From contig REER01000047.1 in the NCBI GenBank assembly GCA_007694945.1, forward strand, positions 1-64,000: DNA of 64,000 bases, in the 5' to 3' direction. Each line of letters starts with the position of its first letter. The stretch's first letter is position 1. The DNA comes from Paracoccaceae bacterium. GTDB taxonomy: Bacteria; Pseudomonadota; Alphaproteobacteria; Rhodobacterales; Rhodobacteraceae. Below the pieces are notes generated by a model that searched no databases, was not told the DNA's origin, and saw only the letters and a program-made list of their open reading frames with translations. Below are positions 36,184 to 45,854 of the stretch, piece after piece. A program made the position numbers and the translations under genes.

Positions 36184-37200
36184 TCAGACCCCGTAGAGCC
36201 CCTCATAAATCGGCATCAGCGTCTCGGTATCGAAAAGCGACGAGACCGAGGTGCCTTTCCATGTGTTCAGGATGCCTTGCGCGAACATCGGTGCAGTGGG
36301 CACGATGCGGATATTCGGCGCATTCTTGACGGCCTCGGTGGGTGCGATGGAGTCGGTGATCACCAGCGATTTCATCACCGACCCAGTCACCCGCTCGACT
36401 GCCGGACCCGAGAGCACGCCATGAGTGATATAGCTGTGCACTTCGGTCGCTCCGGCCTCGATCAGCACCTCGGCGGCCTTGCAGAGCGTGCCCGCCGTGT
36501 CGCAGATGTCATCCACGATGATGCAGGTCTTGCCTGCGACCTCACCGATCACGGTCATCTCGGCAATCTCACCGGGCTTTTCGCGCCGCTTGTCCACGAT
36601 CGCCAGCGTGCAGCCGATCCGCTTGGCCAGTTCCCGCGCCCGTGCGACCCCGCCGACATCGGGTGAGACGACGACGAGGTCCTGAATCCGCCCGTTGAAA
36701 TGGTGCATCACATCCAGCGCAAAGACCGGCGCGGCATAGAGATTGTCCACCGGAATGTCGAAAAACCCCTGAATCTGGGCGGCGTGCAGATCGAGTGTCA
36801 GGATACGCTCGATCCCCGCCTGCGTAATCATGTTCGACACCAGCTTGGCCGAAATCGGCGTGCGCGCCTTGGTGCGACGATCCTGCCGCGCATAGCCGAA
36901 ATAGGGAATCACCGCCGTGATCCGCGCCGCCGAAGAGCGCTTGAGCGCATCAGCGATGATCAACAACTCCATCAGATGGTCATTGGCCGGTTTCGAGGTC
37001 GACTGGATGATGAACATGTCCTCGCCGCGCACATTCTCGAAGACCTCGACGAAGACCTCGCCATCATTGAACCGCTCGACCCTTGCCTCGACAAGGCTGA
37101 CCGACATGCCCCGATGCAGGCTCATGCGCCGCGCGATGGCCTGCGCTAGGGGCCGATTGGCATTTCCGGCAATCAGTTTGGGTTCGGAACGGTCGATCAT
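36184..37200 (-). CDS. prs: Ribose-phosphate pyrophosphokinase
   Basis: 338 residues. PRPP signature [21 protein letters not shown] and [16 protein letters not shown], with the flexible-loop KAR region ([12 protein letters not shown]). It makes PRPP from ribose 5-phosphate and ATP for nucleotide, His and Trp synthesis. Start 37200 (MIDRSEPKL) is preferred over 37233, as the extra residues are not conserved in the family. Divergent from the isomerase gene across 89 bases. Confidence 0.96.
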   Translation of the reverse strand: MIDRSEPKLIAGNANRPLAQAIARRMSLHRGMSVSLVEARVERFNDGEVFVEVFENVRGEDMFIIQSTSKPANDHLMELLIIADALKRSSAARITAVIPYFGYARQDRRTKARTPISAKLVSNMITQAGIERILTLDLHAAQIQGFFDIPVDNLYAAPVFALDVMHHFNGRIQDLVVVSPDVGGVARARELAKRIGCTLAIVDKRREKPGEIAEMTVIGEVAGKTCIIVDDICDTAGTLCKAAEVLIEAGATEVHSYITHGVLSGPAVERVTGSVMKSLVITDSIAPTEAVKNAPNIRIVPTAPMFAQGILNTWKGTSVSSLFDTETLMPIYEGLYGV

Positions 37201-37289
37201 GGAGGGGCCCTTGGCATTACGCGACGTTGACACCGCTTATCACCCCGTTACGGTCTTGCAAACCTCCCCACCGACCCGAAGGACAGTCC

Positions 37290-37886
37290 ATGGCGCATAT
37301 CGATTACTATCTCAGCCCGATCTCGCCCTGGACGCATGTGGCCGGACAGAGACCCGCCCGGATCGCCGAGGTCGCCGGTGCCAGCATCCGCTACAAGCCG
37401 CTCGATCCGCAGGCGCTTTTCGCACGCACCGGCGGCAAGCCGCTGGCCGAGCGGCACGAGAGCCGACAGGACTACCGCATGCAGGAACTTGAACGTTGGG
37501 CACGCAGGCTTAAGCTGCCGCTGACCCTGCGCCCGGCCTTCTTCCCGACCAACCCTGCCCCTGCCTCTTACGCTATCATCGCGGCGCAAGAGTCGGGCGG
37601 TGGTGACATGGCCGGGCTCGTGCACGCCCTGACCCGCGCCTGCTGGGAAGAGGAGCGCAATATCGCGGAGGATGACGTGATCCGCGACTGTCTGACAGCG
37701 AACGGGTTCGACGCGTCTCTTGCCTTCAGCGGCATGCTGCAGGGGGCCGAGATCTACCCACGCAATCTGGAAGACGCTGTGCTTTCCGGTGTCTTCGGGG
37801 TTCCCTTCTTCGTAGTGGGCGAAGCGAGGTTCTGGGGGCAGGATCGGATCGACTTTCTGGCCGAGCATCTTGGCGTGGCTTTGTGA
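37290..37886 (+). CDS. 2-Hydroxychromene-2-carboxylate isomerase/DsbA-family protein
   Basis: 198 residues. Kappa-class GST/DsbA-like fold starting HIDYYLSPISPW, with a Ser-Pro in the redox position instead of CxxC, a helical insert, and the cis-Pro loop GVFGVPFFVVGEARFWGQDRI typical of HCCA isomerases. It probably uses glutathione on an aromatic or other substrate that is not identifiable. GAAGGACA precedes the start. The stop overlaps the next GTG start by four bases. Confidence 0.88.
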   Translation: MAHIDYYLSPISPWTHVAGQRPARIAEVAGASIRYKPLDPQALFARTGGKPLAERHESRQDYRMQELERWARRLKLPLTLRPAFFPTNPAPASYAIIAAQESGGGDMAGLVHALTRACWEEERNIAEDDVIRDCLTANGFDASLAFSGMLQGAEIYPRNLEDAVLSGVFGVPFFVVGEARFWGQDRIDFLAEHLGVAL

Positions 37887-38662
37887 TCGCGGATTGCAGT
37901 TTCAGCGATGAGGGTCCGCCTGCGCTGATGCTGCATTGCATGCTGGGGCGGGCGCGCGACTGGCAGAGGCTGCTGGCGGGCTTGCGCACACCGCTTGCGG
38001 CGCGCAGCTTCGATTTGCCCGGTCATGGGCGCTCCGACTCTTGGGACGGTGAAGAAGATCTGCACGCGCTTTGCACGGGGCTCGCCCGCGAGCGCTGCGG
38101 GCCTGTGGATGTGGTGATCGGGCATTCCTTCGGCGCCACACTCGCCTTGCGGCTCGCGCTTGAGGTGGGCAGCGCGCTGCGCGCGCTGGTGCTGATCGAG
38201 CCAGTGCTGTTCGCGGCTGCCTGTGGCACACCCGAAGCCGCAGCGCAGGCACCCCATGACGCCGCACTGGCAGACGCTTTCGCGCGGGAAGATTACCATG
38301 CCGCCGCGCGCGGCTTTCTTGCGCAGTGGAGCGACGGTCCGCCCTTTGACGCGCTGCCACCGGAGCAACAGGCGCGGATTGCTGCGCGGATGGAGATGGT
38401 GCGGGCGACGGCACCTGTGCTGAACGAAGATAGTGCCGGGTTGCTCCGCCCCGGTGGGCTCGAGAGGCTGGAGTTGCCAGTCCTGCTGCTGCGCGGGAGC
38501 GGGTCTCCCGCTGTCACCGGTGCCATCAACCGCGCCCTTGCGGCGCGACTGCCGTGGTCCGACACGGCGATTGTGCAGGGTGCCGGTCATATGGCACCGA
38601 TCACCCATCCGCGCGAGACTGCGGCGCTGATCGATCCCTTTCTCGCCAAGTTCATGCAGTAA
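37883..38662 (+). CDS. Alpha/beta hydrolase
   Basis: 259 residues. Nucleophile elbow GHSFGA (Ser), oxyanion-type LHCMLG near residue 20, acid in the strand-7 region and the catalytic His in GAGHMAPITHP. This is the complete triad pattern of a soluble alpha/beta hydrolase. It starts at GTG 37883, overlapping the isomerase stop, so the two are co-translated. Substrate unknown. A strong terminator follows. Confidence 0.9.
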   Translation: MIADCSFSDEGPPALMLHCMLGRARDWQRLLAGLRTPLAARSFDLPGHGRSDSWDGEEDLHALCTGLARERCGPVDVVIGHSFGATLALRLALEVGSALRALVLIEPVLFAAACGTPEAAAQAPHDAALADAFAREDYHAAARGFLAQWSDGPPFDALPPEQQARIAARMEMVRATAPVLNEDSAGLLRPGGLERLELPVLLLRGSGSPAVTGAINRALAARLPWSDTAIVQGAGHMAPITHPRETAALIDPFLAKFMQ

Positions 38663-38668
38663 TGGAAA

Positions 38669-38702
38669 AGCCCGCTGCGGCCTTGCTGCAGCGGGCTTCT
38701 TC
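38669..38702. terminator. Bidirectional terminator between convergent genes
   Basis: AAGCCCGCTGC/GCAGCGGGCTT, an 11-bp perfect stem with a 9-nt loop, followed by CTTCTTC. On the minus strand it is preceded and followed by A/T tracts (TTTTCC). Serves the hydrolase gene and probably the convergent small gene. Confidence 0.8.
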
Positions 38703-38718
38703 AACGGTTTCGTCCTGC

Positions 38719-39048
38719 TCAGGCCGCTTCGGCCTCTGCCGCAGCCGCCGCCGCATTGCGCCGCTCGCTCTCTTCGCGCGACAGTGCAACCGAGGTGCGC
38801 ACGCCTTTGGCGACAAATTCCATCAACCCCGACACAACCCGCTCATTGGGGTCAATACCGGCACAGCTCAGCACCTCACGACCGTCGCGCGAGCGCGCCC
38901 AGCGGGCGATCTGCTCGGGGCCGTTGCCGTATTTCTTGTCATCCGCGATGGCATCATCCAGCGCAGCCAGCACCACGGCCGCAAAAAGCTTGCGGGCACG
39001 CGCACCTTGCTCGTGCGTGAAGGCTGTTCCATCTGCTGCATCAAACAT
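38719..39048 (-). CDS. Small conserved alphaproteobacterial protein (DUF6280-like)
   Basis: 109 residues, helical, with a conserved-looking middle (LFAAVVLAALDDAIADDKKYGNG) and an Ala/Glu-rich C-terminal tail (EESERRNAAAAAAEAEAA). No signal peptide or membrane helix. I recall similar Rhodobacterales proteins under DUF6280 but am not certain. Function unknown. Divergent from efp across 229 bases. Confidence 0.75.
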   Translation of the reverse strand: MFDAADGTAFTHEQGARARKLFAAVVLAALDDAIADDKKYGNGPEQIARWARSRDGREVLSCAGIDPNERVVSGLMEFVAKGVRTSVALSREESERRNAAAAAAEAEAA

Positions 39049-39277
39049 AGTCTGGTCCTTTTGTTCTTGCGCTTACCGCGTATTCTTGCTCTTGCATCCG
39101 CCGGAACCGCCTGCATACGCGGTTTTAGTCGTGATTCGCTACGTCGTGTTTGCATGGCTGCCATGCGCAAAGTGCATGGCTTATGAACTCGCGCAATATA
39201 TCCTGTTCTTGCGCGAAGACGATCCCCGCGATATAGGGGCTGGTGTTCGGACTTCAAGACAGGCGTAAGGTTATCGC
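39049..39277. promoter_or_regulatory. Divergent region upstream of efp with several palindromes
   Basis: GCATGGCTGCCATGC (39152-39166) is a perfect 7-1-7 palindrome, and TGCATGGC recurs at 39173-39180. TCGCGCAA-N12-TTGCGCGA (39189-39216) has 8-bp perfect arms. GTTCTTGCGC occurs twice (39063-39072, 39205-39214). These may be operators or leader structures for efp or the divergent small gene. No match to a known regulator box was recognised. Confidence 0.4.
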
Positions 39278-39841
39278 ATGCCAAAGATCAATGGAAATGA
39301 AATCCGTCCGGGGAATGTGTTGGAGCATGATGGCGGGCTCTGGGCAGCGGTGAAGGTCGGGCATGTAAAGCCCGGAAAGGGCGGCGCCTTTGCCCAGGTC
39401 GAGTTGAAGAACCTGCGCGACGGGCGCAAGTTGAATGAACGCTTCCGCTCGGATGACAAAGTCGAGCGCGTGCGGCTGGAGCAGAAAGACCAGCAATTCC
39501 TCTACGAATCGGATGGGCGTCTGGTCGTGATGGATATGGAAACCTTCGAGCAGGTCGAACTCGACGCCGAAATCCTCGGTGAGCGCCGTCCCTTCTTGCA
39601 GGACGGGATGACTGTAACTGTCGAGTATTATGGTGAAGAACCGCTCAATGTCGCTTTGCCGCAAAAAGTGATCTGCAAGGTGGTCGAGACCGAGCCGGTG
39701 GTTAAAGGCCAGACGGCAGCCAACAGCTTCAAGCCTGCTGTGCTGGACAATGGTGTGCGGGTGCTGGTGCCGCCCTTTGTCGGGCAGGATGAGGATATCG
39801 TCGTCAATACCGAGACTTTCGAGTATTCCGAACGCGCCTGA
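39278..39841 (+). CDS. efp: Translation elongation factor P
   Basis: 187 residues, standard length. KOW-like domain I with the modifiable loop [10 protein letters not shown] (Lys34), followed by two OB domains ending TFEYSERA. It relieves ribosome stalling at polyproline. Lys34 is compatible with beta-lysylation, but no epmA/epmB is in the window. AAGG lies eight bases before the start. Confidence 0.97.
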   Translation: MPKINGNEIRPGNVLEHDGGLWAAVKVGHVKPGKGGAFAQVELKNLRDGRKLNERFRSDDKVERVRLEQKDQQFLYESDGRLVVMDMETFEQVELDAEILGERRPFLQDGMTVTVEYYGEEPLNVALPQKVICKVVETEPVVKGQTAANSFKPAVLDNGVRVLVPPFVGQDEDIVVNTETFEYSERA

Positions 39842-39939
39842 GACACATAAGACTGCATCACGTTTTCGCTGAGTGATCTTGCTGCCGTGGGCGCTTCTGG
39901 CATATGGCTGGCGCGTACCCGCCAAGCGGAGAGAGTGGG

Positions 39940-41142
39940 ATGCGTCTCATCGCAGCTATATTTACCCTCGTTGCCCTGACGACAGGTGCCGATGCGCGTG
40001 AGGGGGTGGCGGATCTGCGCTGGAGCGAACCCGCGAGCGAAGGCAGTGCGGTCTTGCTGATGGTGCGCAATGCCGAGGGTGATGCCATTCTTTCCGTCCG
40101 CGAGTCTGTCGAGGTCGGGGCGACCCAGATCGGCATCGAGGTTCCCCCACTGACGCGGCAGGCCAGCACGGTGCAAGCCGGTCTGGTTGTGGACGGGCGG
40201 GTTATCGCGCAAAGCCTGCCAAAGAACGTCTCGGCCCGCGAGACCGACCTGCGGCTGGAGCTGCGCAGCCTGCTGGCAGTCGGCTTCGATGATCACTGGA
40301 TTTGCGAGGACGTGGGTCAATCGGTCCGGCTGAACCGCTCTGAGGACGCGGTGCATCTGCGTAATGCTGGACCCTCTCTCATGCTGGCCCGCGATGCCGA
40401 GAAGAGTGACCTATACACCGGCCCTGACGGGAGCCGTATCCTGTTTCACGGCAACACAGCGGGGATCACCCTTGCCAGTCAGGAGCTTGGCCTCTGCCAC
40501 CCGAAACTGTTTGCGCCAATTGTTCCGTTGCAGATTATGGCGCTCGACGGTGCATGGTCGGTCGAACTGGGGCTGGAGCGGGCGACGCTGATCTTGCCCG
40601 GTCTGGATGACGAAACAATCGCGGCCACGGGGCTGCACGTCCGGTCAGCGCGCGACGGTTTGATACGGGTCACCGCGCCGTCACTGACCATCACACTGCG
40701 CGACGAGCGCTGCATGACGCAGGACGCTATTGTGCCTTATCCGTTTTCCGCCGCGCTGAAGCTCGACCCGGATGCACAATCCACTCCGGGATGCGCTGGC
40801 AATCCGCTCGATCTGCTCGCAGGAGCGTCGTGGCAGGTGCAAAGCATCTATGGACAGCCGCTGAGTCTACCGACGCCGATGCTCACGCTGCAGGTTTCGG
40901 GGTCCGAGATTTCAGGGCGCACGCCCTGCAACCGCTATGTCGGGACTGCAACGGTGATTGAGGGACGACTCGCGTTCAGCGAGTTGGGTGCAACGCGGTT
41001 GGCCTGCCCGGCCGAACAGCGCAATATCGAACTGCGCTTTCTTGACGCGCTGGAAATCGCGACCGGGTTCGATCTGTGGCGCAATGGCGGCTTGAGCCTG
41101 CGTGCCGGTCCCGTTGCCGTTCTGACCGCTACGCGCGAGTAA
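39940..41142 (+). CDS. Secreted YbaY-MliC-META protein with an extra domain (paralogue)
   Basis: 400 residues. Signal peptide (about 1-19) and YbaY/YscW-like domain (about 21-108) precede a MliC-like domain (about 112-190, Cys122/Cys186). A second beta segment resembles COG3650-type regions (about 200-285, Cys258/Cys285), and a META domain closes the protein (about 290-400; CNRY at 330, ACPAE at 355). ATG 39940 gives a clean signal peptide. The order and spacing of domains match 19590-20531, except for the inserted segment. It lies between efp and the convergent ispG. Probable periplasmic envelope protein; lysozyme inhibition is an inference from the MliC fold. Confidence 0.78.
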   Translation: MRLIAAIFTLVALTTGADAREGVADLRWSEPASEGSAVLLMVRNAEGDAILSVRESVEVGATQIGIEVPPLTRQASTVQAGLVVDGRVIAQSLPKNVSARETDLRLELRSLLAVGFDDHWICEDVGQSVRLNRSEDAVHLRNAGPSLMLARDAEKSDLYTGPDGSRILFHGNTAGITLASQELGLCHPKLFAPIVPLQIMALDGAWSVELGLERATLILPGLDDETIAATGLHVRSARDGLIRVTAPSLTITLRDERCMTQDAIVPYPFSAALKLDPDAQSTPGCAGNPLDLLAGASWQVQSIYGQPLSLPTPMLTLQVSGSEISGRTPCNRYVGTATVIEGRLAFSELGATRLACPAEQRNIELRFLDALEIATGFDLWRNGGLSLRAGPVAVLTATRE

Positions 41143-41177
41143 AGCGCAACGATACGCTGCATAGACCGTGGGGCCGA

Positions 41178-42308
41178 CTACTCCGCCGCCTGTTCATGCG
41201 CCTGTGTCGCCTCAATCTCGGCGGCCCTGCGCTCAACCTGCTCCACGATGTGTTCGATCATCTGTTCATTCGACAGTTTGTGGCTCTGTTTTCCGGCCAG
41301 ATAGACCATCCCCGACCCGGCACCACCACCGGTAAAGCCGACATCGGTCATCAGCGCTTCTCCCGGCCCGTTGACCACGCAGCCGATGATCGACAGGCTC
41401 ATCGGTGTCTTGATATGCGCGAGCCGTTCTTCGAGAATACCCACGGTCTTGATCACATCGAACCCCTGCCGCGCGCAGGAAGGGCATGAGATGATATTCA
41501 CTCCCCGGTGCCGCAGGCCGAGCGATTTCAGGATCTCATAGCCGATCTTCACTTCCTCGACCGGATCGGCCGAGAGGGAAACCCGGATCGTATCGCCGAT
41601 CCCCATCCACAAGAGATTGCCAAGCCCGATGGCCGATTTGACCGTCCCCGAGATCATGCCGCCCGCTTCAGTGATGCCCAGATGGATTGGCGCGTCGGTC
41701 GCCTCGGCCAGCCCCATGTAAGCAGCAGCGGCCAAGAACACGTCCGAGGCTTTCACGCTGATCTTGAACTCGTGGAAGTCATTGTCCTGTAATATGCGGA
41801 TATGATCGAGGCCGGACTCGATCATCGCATCGGGGCAGGGTTCGCCGTATTTCTCCAGCAGATGCCGCTCGAGCGAGCCAGCATTCACCCCGATACGGAT
41901 CGAGCAGCCATGATCACGCGCGGCCTTGATGACCTCGCGCACGCGGGTAGCATCGCCGATATTGCCAGGGTTGATGCGCAAACAGGCGGCTCCCGCCTCG
42001 GCGGCCTCTATGGCGCGTTTGTAGTGGAAATGGATATCGGCCACGATCGGCACCGGGCTTTCGCGCACGACCTCGCGCAGCGCGCGGCTGGCATCGGTAT
42101 CGGGGACCGAGATCCGGACGATATCGGCCCCGGCCTCGGCGCAGGCGAGTACCTGCTCGATAGTTGCCTGCGCGTCACCCGAGTCGGTATTGGTCATGGT
42201 CTGGACAGAGATCGGGGCGTCACCCCCCACCGGTACATTGCCGACCATGATCTGACGCGACTTGCGCCGCGCAATATTGCGCCATGGGCGAATGTGATTG
42301 TGATCCAT
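41178..42308 (-). CDS. ispG: 4-Hydroxy-3-methylbut-2-enyl diphosphate synthase (GcpE/IspG)
   Basis: 376 residues. TIM-barrel start [24 protein letters not shown]-terminal 4Fe-4S cysteines in [10 protein letters not shown] and [11 protein letters not shown]. It converts MEcPP to HMBPP in the MEP isoprenoid pathway. Start 42308 (MDHNHIRPW) gives the family length; the longer frame adds a cysteine-rich, non-conserved lead. Third on the minus strand after hemA and the RodZ-like gene, with a terminator before it. Confidence 0.96.
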   Translation of the reverse strand: MDHNHIRPWRNIARRKSRQIMVGNVPVGGDAPISVQTMTNTDSGDAQATIEQVLACAEAGADIVRISVPDTDASRALREVVRESPVPIVADIHFHYKRAIEAAEAGAACLRINPGNIGDATRVREVIKAARDHGCSIRIGVNAGSLERHLLEKYGEPCPDAMIESGLDHIRILQDNDFHEFKISVKASDVFLAAAAYMGLAEATDAPIHLGITEAGGMISGTVKSAIGLGNLLWMGIGDTIRVSLSADPVEEVKIGYEILKSLGLRHRGVNIISCPSCARQGFDVIKTVGILEERLAHIKTPMSLSIIGCVVNGPGEALMTDVGFTGGGAGSGMVYLAGKQSHKLSNEQMIEHIVEQVERRAAEIEATQAHEQAAE

Positions 42309-42383
42309 CTGTCCTGACACCTTTCCCGACAGCCTTCCCCATAAGGATAAGCCAAAGCCCACAGAGCGGCAACGGCAGGCAGA

Positions 42384-42414
42384 AAAGAAAAAAACCCGCA
42401 CACGAAGGTGCGGG
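42384..42414 (-). terminator. Factor-independent terminator after the RodZ-like gene
   Basis: CCCGCAC-N6-GTGCGGG (42395-42414), read on the minus strand, is followed by T7 and more T-rich sequence (42384-42394). It is a classic terminator, 102 bases beyond the RodZ-like stop, and isolates ispG from upstream transcription. Confidence 0.9.
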
Positions 42415-42515
42415 CATTTAGAGGACTACTAGATACGATATTATCTTATCACGGAGCGGTTACTAACGGGGCGTATTTCGGGAAGACTCACCCGAATGTG
42501 ATACTCTGGTTTACG

Positions 42516-43745
42516 TCAATTCTCTGTTTCAGCCATGGCGACGAAGGTCTGCAGGTCGCGATCGTCAGAGAGGTTTGCTTCGGCAAAGCGCTCGGTGACG
42601 GCATCAGCCGAAAGTGCGATCTGATCCACCACCTGCGCGCCGGGTGCAGTCGGACCATAGGGCACACCATCAATCATGATGTAAACCGAACCGGAATTGC
42701 CCGCCCGCAAAATCGGGGGTTGTTCGGCCTGCGGCACCTTGTAACGCTCACCCGCGTCGAGGACTTTCTCAAACAGCACGGTCCCATCAGCGCCACGGAC
42801 GCGAATCCAGCTTGGTCGCACAGCAAGCAGTTCGACGGCCGGAGGCCCGGCCTCGGTGACGCGAACAGTGTCGGGCGCCAGTTCCGACCCCTCGGCTTCC
42901 GAGAGCGCCATCTCGATGGCGGAGCGCATGCCCAAACCATCATTATCGCTCTCAGGCTCGCTCCGCGGATTGATCGCCGCAATCGGACCATCACGCGAAG
43001 CGATTACCGGTGCGTCGAGCGCTTCAGGGCGATAGTCGCGCACGACACCTTGCGCGAGTGAAGTCGTGGCGTCACTCTCACGGCCCACACGCAGCACAGG
43101 CTCTTCGGCAACATCCATTCTGGGAGTCGCGCCTGCGATCACGGGATCAAGCTCGTCCAGAACGGCGGGAGGCTGGTCGGCAGGCGCCAGATTCACGCGC
43201 TGGACCTCGCGCAACACAGTCCAGCCGCCGAAACCCAGACCAACGGTCAGGAAAAGCATGACAGCGATCGAGCCGATTGCGACAGGGTCGATCCGGCGCC
43301 AGATTGGATCGGGCTCAGACGCCATCTTGGTGCGCGACAGCAAGCCCTGCGACAATTCACGATTCGCGCCGACTTGCTGGAGCGGCTTTCCCGACGAACC
43401 CGATGCAAAACCGTTCAGATCGGAGGTAACGGAGAAATTGGTCTCGGCGCAAAACTTGGCATAGCACCAATCCGGGTCCATCCCCAGGTACCGCGCGTAA
43501 GACCGCACATAGCCCGCCACGAAACTCGTCGCCTCGAAGGCAGAGAGATCGCCCGCTTCGATGGCCGCGATATAGGTTGCCCGAATATGCAACTCACGCT
43601 GCACATCCAGAAGCGACTTGCCCAGAGTCGCCCGCTCACCGCGCATCAGGTCGCCGAGGCTCACCTCGAAGTCATCAAAGCCTATGCTTCGCTCTGATGT
43701 CAGCGCCTGTTCTTCATCCTTGGGCTTTTTGCCGAACCATTTCAT
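42516..43745 (-). CDS. RodZ-like helix-turn-helix membrane protein (DUF4115)
   Basis: 409 residues. N-terminal Cro/C1-type HTH (about 28-100; LGDLMRGERATLGKSLLDVQRELHIRA and a YxxxYARYLGMD segment) precedes one membrane helix (about 155-178), a low-complexity linker and a DUF4115 C-terminal beta domain (about 310-385). This is the RodZ layout. RodZ ties MreB to the cell-wall elongation machinery. The start at 43745 is favoured by AAGGGG eight bases upstream; ATG 43769 has no ribosome site. Last of hemA-rodZ on the minus strand. Confidence 0.88.
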   Translation of the reverse strand: MKWFGKKPKDEEQALTSERSIGFDDFEVSLGDLMRGERATLGKSLLDVQRELHIRATYIAAIEAGDLSAFEATSFVAGYVRSYARYLGMDPDWCYAKFCAETNFSVTSDLNGFASGSSGKPLQQVGANRELSQGLLSRTKMASEPDPIWRRIDPVAIGSIAVMLFLTVGLGFGGWTVLREVQRVNLAPADQPPAVLDELDPVIAGATPRMDVAEEPVLRVGRESDATTSLAQGVVRDYRPEALDAPVIASRDGPIAAINPRSEPESDNDGLGMRSAIEMALSEAEGSELAPDTVRVTEAGPPAVELLAVRPSWIRVRGADGTVLFEKVLDAGERYKVPQAEQPPILRAGNSGSVYIMIDGVPYGPTAPGAQVVDQIALSADAVTERFAEANLSDDRDLQTFVAMAETEN

Positions 43746-43874
43746 TGCCCGCCCCTTAAAGACCGCCATTATCTTTAATATTTACTGCCTGGTGTTTACC
43801 GCAGCTTTTCCATCTGCGTTCGGTATGAGTAACACTATATTTATTTTGGCGGCAATTTGAAGCGCAAAGACGGC

Positions 43875-45098
43875 TCAGGCCGAAATTTCGGCGCGATTCA
43901 GCGCACAATGCGACCAGAGCCCATCCATCGCGCGCACAAGATCATCGATCATGCACGGTGCGTGCACGGGCGAGGGCGTGAAGCGCAACCGCTCGGTACC
44001 ACGCGGCACAGTCGGGAAGTTAATCGGCTGGACATAAATCCCGTGCCGGTCCAGCAGCATGTCCGAGATATGCTTGCAATGCACCGGGTCGCCGACATGC
44101 ACCGGCACGATATGGCTGCCATGATCGATGATCGGCAGGCCAAGCCCGCGCAGACGCATTTTCAGGATGCGTGCGTGCTCCTGCTGCTTGTCGCGCAGAT
44201 ATTGTCCTGTCTTCAGATAGTTGACCGAAGCTGCCGCCCCGGCCGCCACAGCAGGTGGTAGCGAGGTAGTGAAGATGAAACCTGGCGCGTAGGAGCGCAC
44301 GGCGTCGCACATCTTGGCCGAGGCCGCGATATAGCCGCCCATCACGCCATAGGCCTTGGCCAGCGTTGCGTTGATGATATCGATTCGCCCCATCAGCCCG
44401 TCACGCTCGGCCACACCGGCCCCGCGCGGGCCGTACATGCCGACCGCATGCACTTCATCGATATAGGTCAGCGCGCCAAATTCGTCGGCCAGGTCGCAGA
44501 TGGCCTCGATCGGGCCGAAATCGCCATCCATCGAATAGATCGACTCGAAAGCGATCAGCTTGGGCGCTGCAGGGTCATCGGCCTCCAGCAACTCGCGAAG
44601 ATGCGCCACATCGTTATGCCGGAAGATCCGCTTGGCCCCACCGTTGCGACGCACGCCTTCAATCATCGAAGCATGGTTGAGAGCGTCGGAATAGATGATC
44701 AGCCCAGGGAACAATTTAGGTAGCGTCGAAAGTGTCGCGTCATTGGCGATATAAGCCGATGTGAAGACAAGCGCGGCCTCTTTGTGGTGCAGATCGGCAA
44801 GCGCCGCTTCAAGACGTTTGTGATAAACTGTCGTCCCCGAGATGTTGCGCGTGCCGCCCGAGCCTGCACCCGTGGCGTCGAGAGCCTCGTGCATCGCATC
44901 AAGCACGACCGGATTCTGTCCCATGCCAAGATAGTCATTGCCGCACCAGACCGTGATCTCGCTTTGTGTGCCGTCCGGACGCTTCCAGAGCGCATGCGGA
45001 AACTGCCCCTTGCGCCGCTCGATATCGATGAAGGTGCGGTAGCGGCCTTCCTCATGCAGACGGTTCAAGGCGACATCAAGTGCAGCGTTATAGTCCAA
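43875..45098 (-). CDS. hemA: 5-Aminolevulinate synthase (C4 pathway)
   Basis: 407 residues, alpha-oxoamine synthase family. [49 protein letters not shown] and the PLP lysine in [11 protein letters not shown] are all present. It condenses glycine and succinyl-CoA to ALA, the first step to heme, bacteriochlorophyll and cobalamin. No bacteriochlorophyll genes are in the window. An FNR-type palindrome lies 118 bases upstream of the start. Confidence 0.97.
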   Translation of the reverse strand: MDYNAALDVALNRLHEEGRYRTFIDIERRKGQFPHALWKRPDGTQSEITVWCGNDYLGMGQNPVVLDAMHEALDATGAGSGGTRNISGTTVYHKRLEAALADLHHKEAALVFTSAYIANDATLSTLPKLFPGLIIYSDALNHASMIEGVRRNGGAKRIFRHNDVAHLRELLEADDPAAPKLIAFESIYSMDGDFGPIEAICDLADEFGALTYIDEVHAVGMYGPRGAGVAERDGLMGRIDIINATLAKAYGVMGGYIAASAKMCDAVRSYAPGFIFTTSLPPAVAAGAAASVNYLKTGQYLRDKQQEHARILKMRLRGLGLPIIDHGSHIVPVHVGDPVHCKHISDMLLDRHGIYVQPINFPTVPRGTERLRFTPSPVHAPCMIDDLVRAMDGLWSHCALNRAEISA

Positions 45099-45354
45099 GA
45101 CCCTCTCCTCGCGGTCAGCTGGGTATAGTCATATTGTTCTTTCTTCTCCGCTATCAGAGCATAAGAGAAGATGCGTCCTGTTCACGATTTAACACCTCTA
45201 GGCGTAGGCGCTGACATGACCTAGATCAATTGCAAATGTAGATTTTGCGACCAAAGGACCACGCGACCGCTTGTCGCGACGCCCATAACTGTTCCAGGCC
45301 ATCCAGCAGCAAGAGACGCGGACACTGAGCGAGGCGGCACGGCTTCACAAGTCC
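45099..45354. promoter_or_regulatory. hemA promoter region with FNR/CRP-type box
   Basis: ATGAC-CTAG-ATCAA at 45216-45229, read on the hemA strand TTGAT-CTAG-GTCAT, matches the FNR half site TTGAT exactly and the second half at the central TCA. Its centre is 124 bases from the hemA start, so a class II promoter would give an 80-base leader. FnrL control of hemA is known in Rhodobacter. A CGCGAC/GTCGCG hairpin (45262-45278) lies nearer the next gene. Confidence 0.55.
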
Positions 45355-45744
45355 TCAGCGTGGCGCGATCTCTAGCACGATCTCGCAGGGATCGCCACTC
45401 GCGCGGGCCTCATCGCAGCCTTCGAGCGCGGCGTTACGGGCTTGGTCGAGGTCGGGCAGATTGCCCATCGCCATGGCCGAATCGACCGGGATCCCGTCGC
45501 GGATAAAGCCCTCGTCAGGGGCCACGGCCAACGCGCCGAACTGTCCGCCCTCGGGCAGGAAGAGCGCCAAGGCATCGGGGCTCTGCCCGATGATGCGCAG
45601 CGTGTCGGTTTCCTCTTCGGTCAGAAAGCCATGCAGGATCACAGTCACTTCCGAGCCCTGCACCTCGTAGCGCTCGGCCTCTTGTGCCTGCACTGGCAAC
45701 ACGACGCTTGCCAGCATGAGCGCGGGGATAACCGATCTGAGCAT
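45355..45744 (-). CDS. Small secreted protein of unknown function
   Basis: 129 residues. Signal peptide (MLRSVIPALMLASVVLPVQAQ, cleavage near AQA/QE) and a short acidic domain with two cysteines (about 110 and 118). It does not resemble ALA synthase, despite lying upstream of hemA. Function unknown. It is divergent from the M20 peptidase gene. Confidence 0.8.
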   Translation of the reverse strand: MLRSVIPALMLASVVLPVQAQEAERYEVQGSEVTVILHGFLTEEETDTLRIIGQSPDALALFLPEGGQFGALAVAPDEGFIRDGIPVDSAMAMGNLPDLDQARNAALEGCDEARASGDPCEIVLEIAPR

Positions 45745-45854
45745 TCTTCACCTCCGGAATCATTATATATCGCGCTTTTATAACTCGGATGCCGCCTCTG
45801 GACAGCCCCGTTGCCTCTGTTACGTTGCGGCTAACCCAGCCGCGAGGACCCATC

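Noticed and set aside
45355-45744. Possible ALA-synthase-related reading of the small gene upstream of hemA
   Set aside because: The product has a signal peptide and no PLP-enzyme motif; proximity to hemA is the only link.
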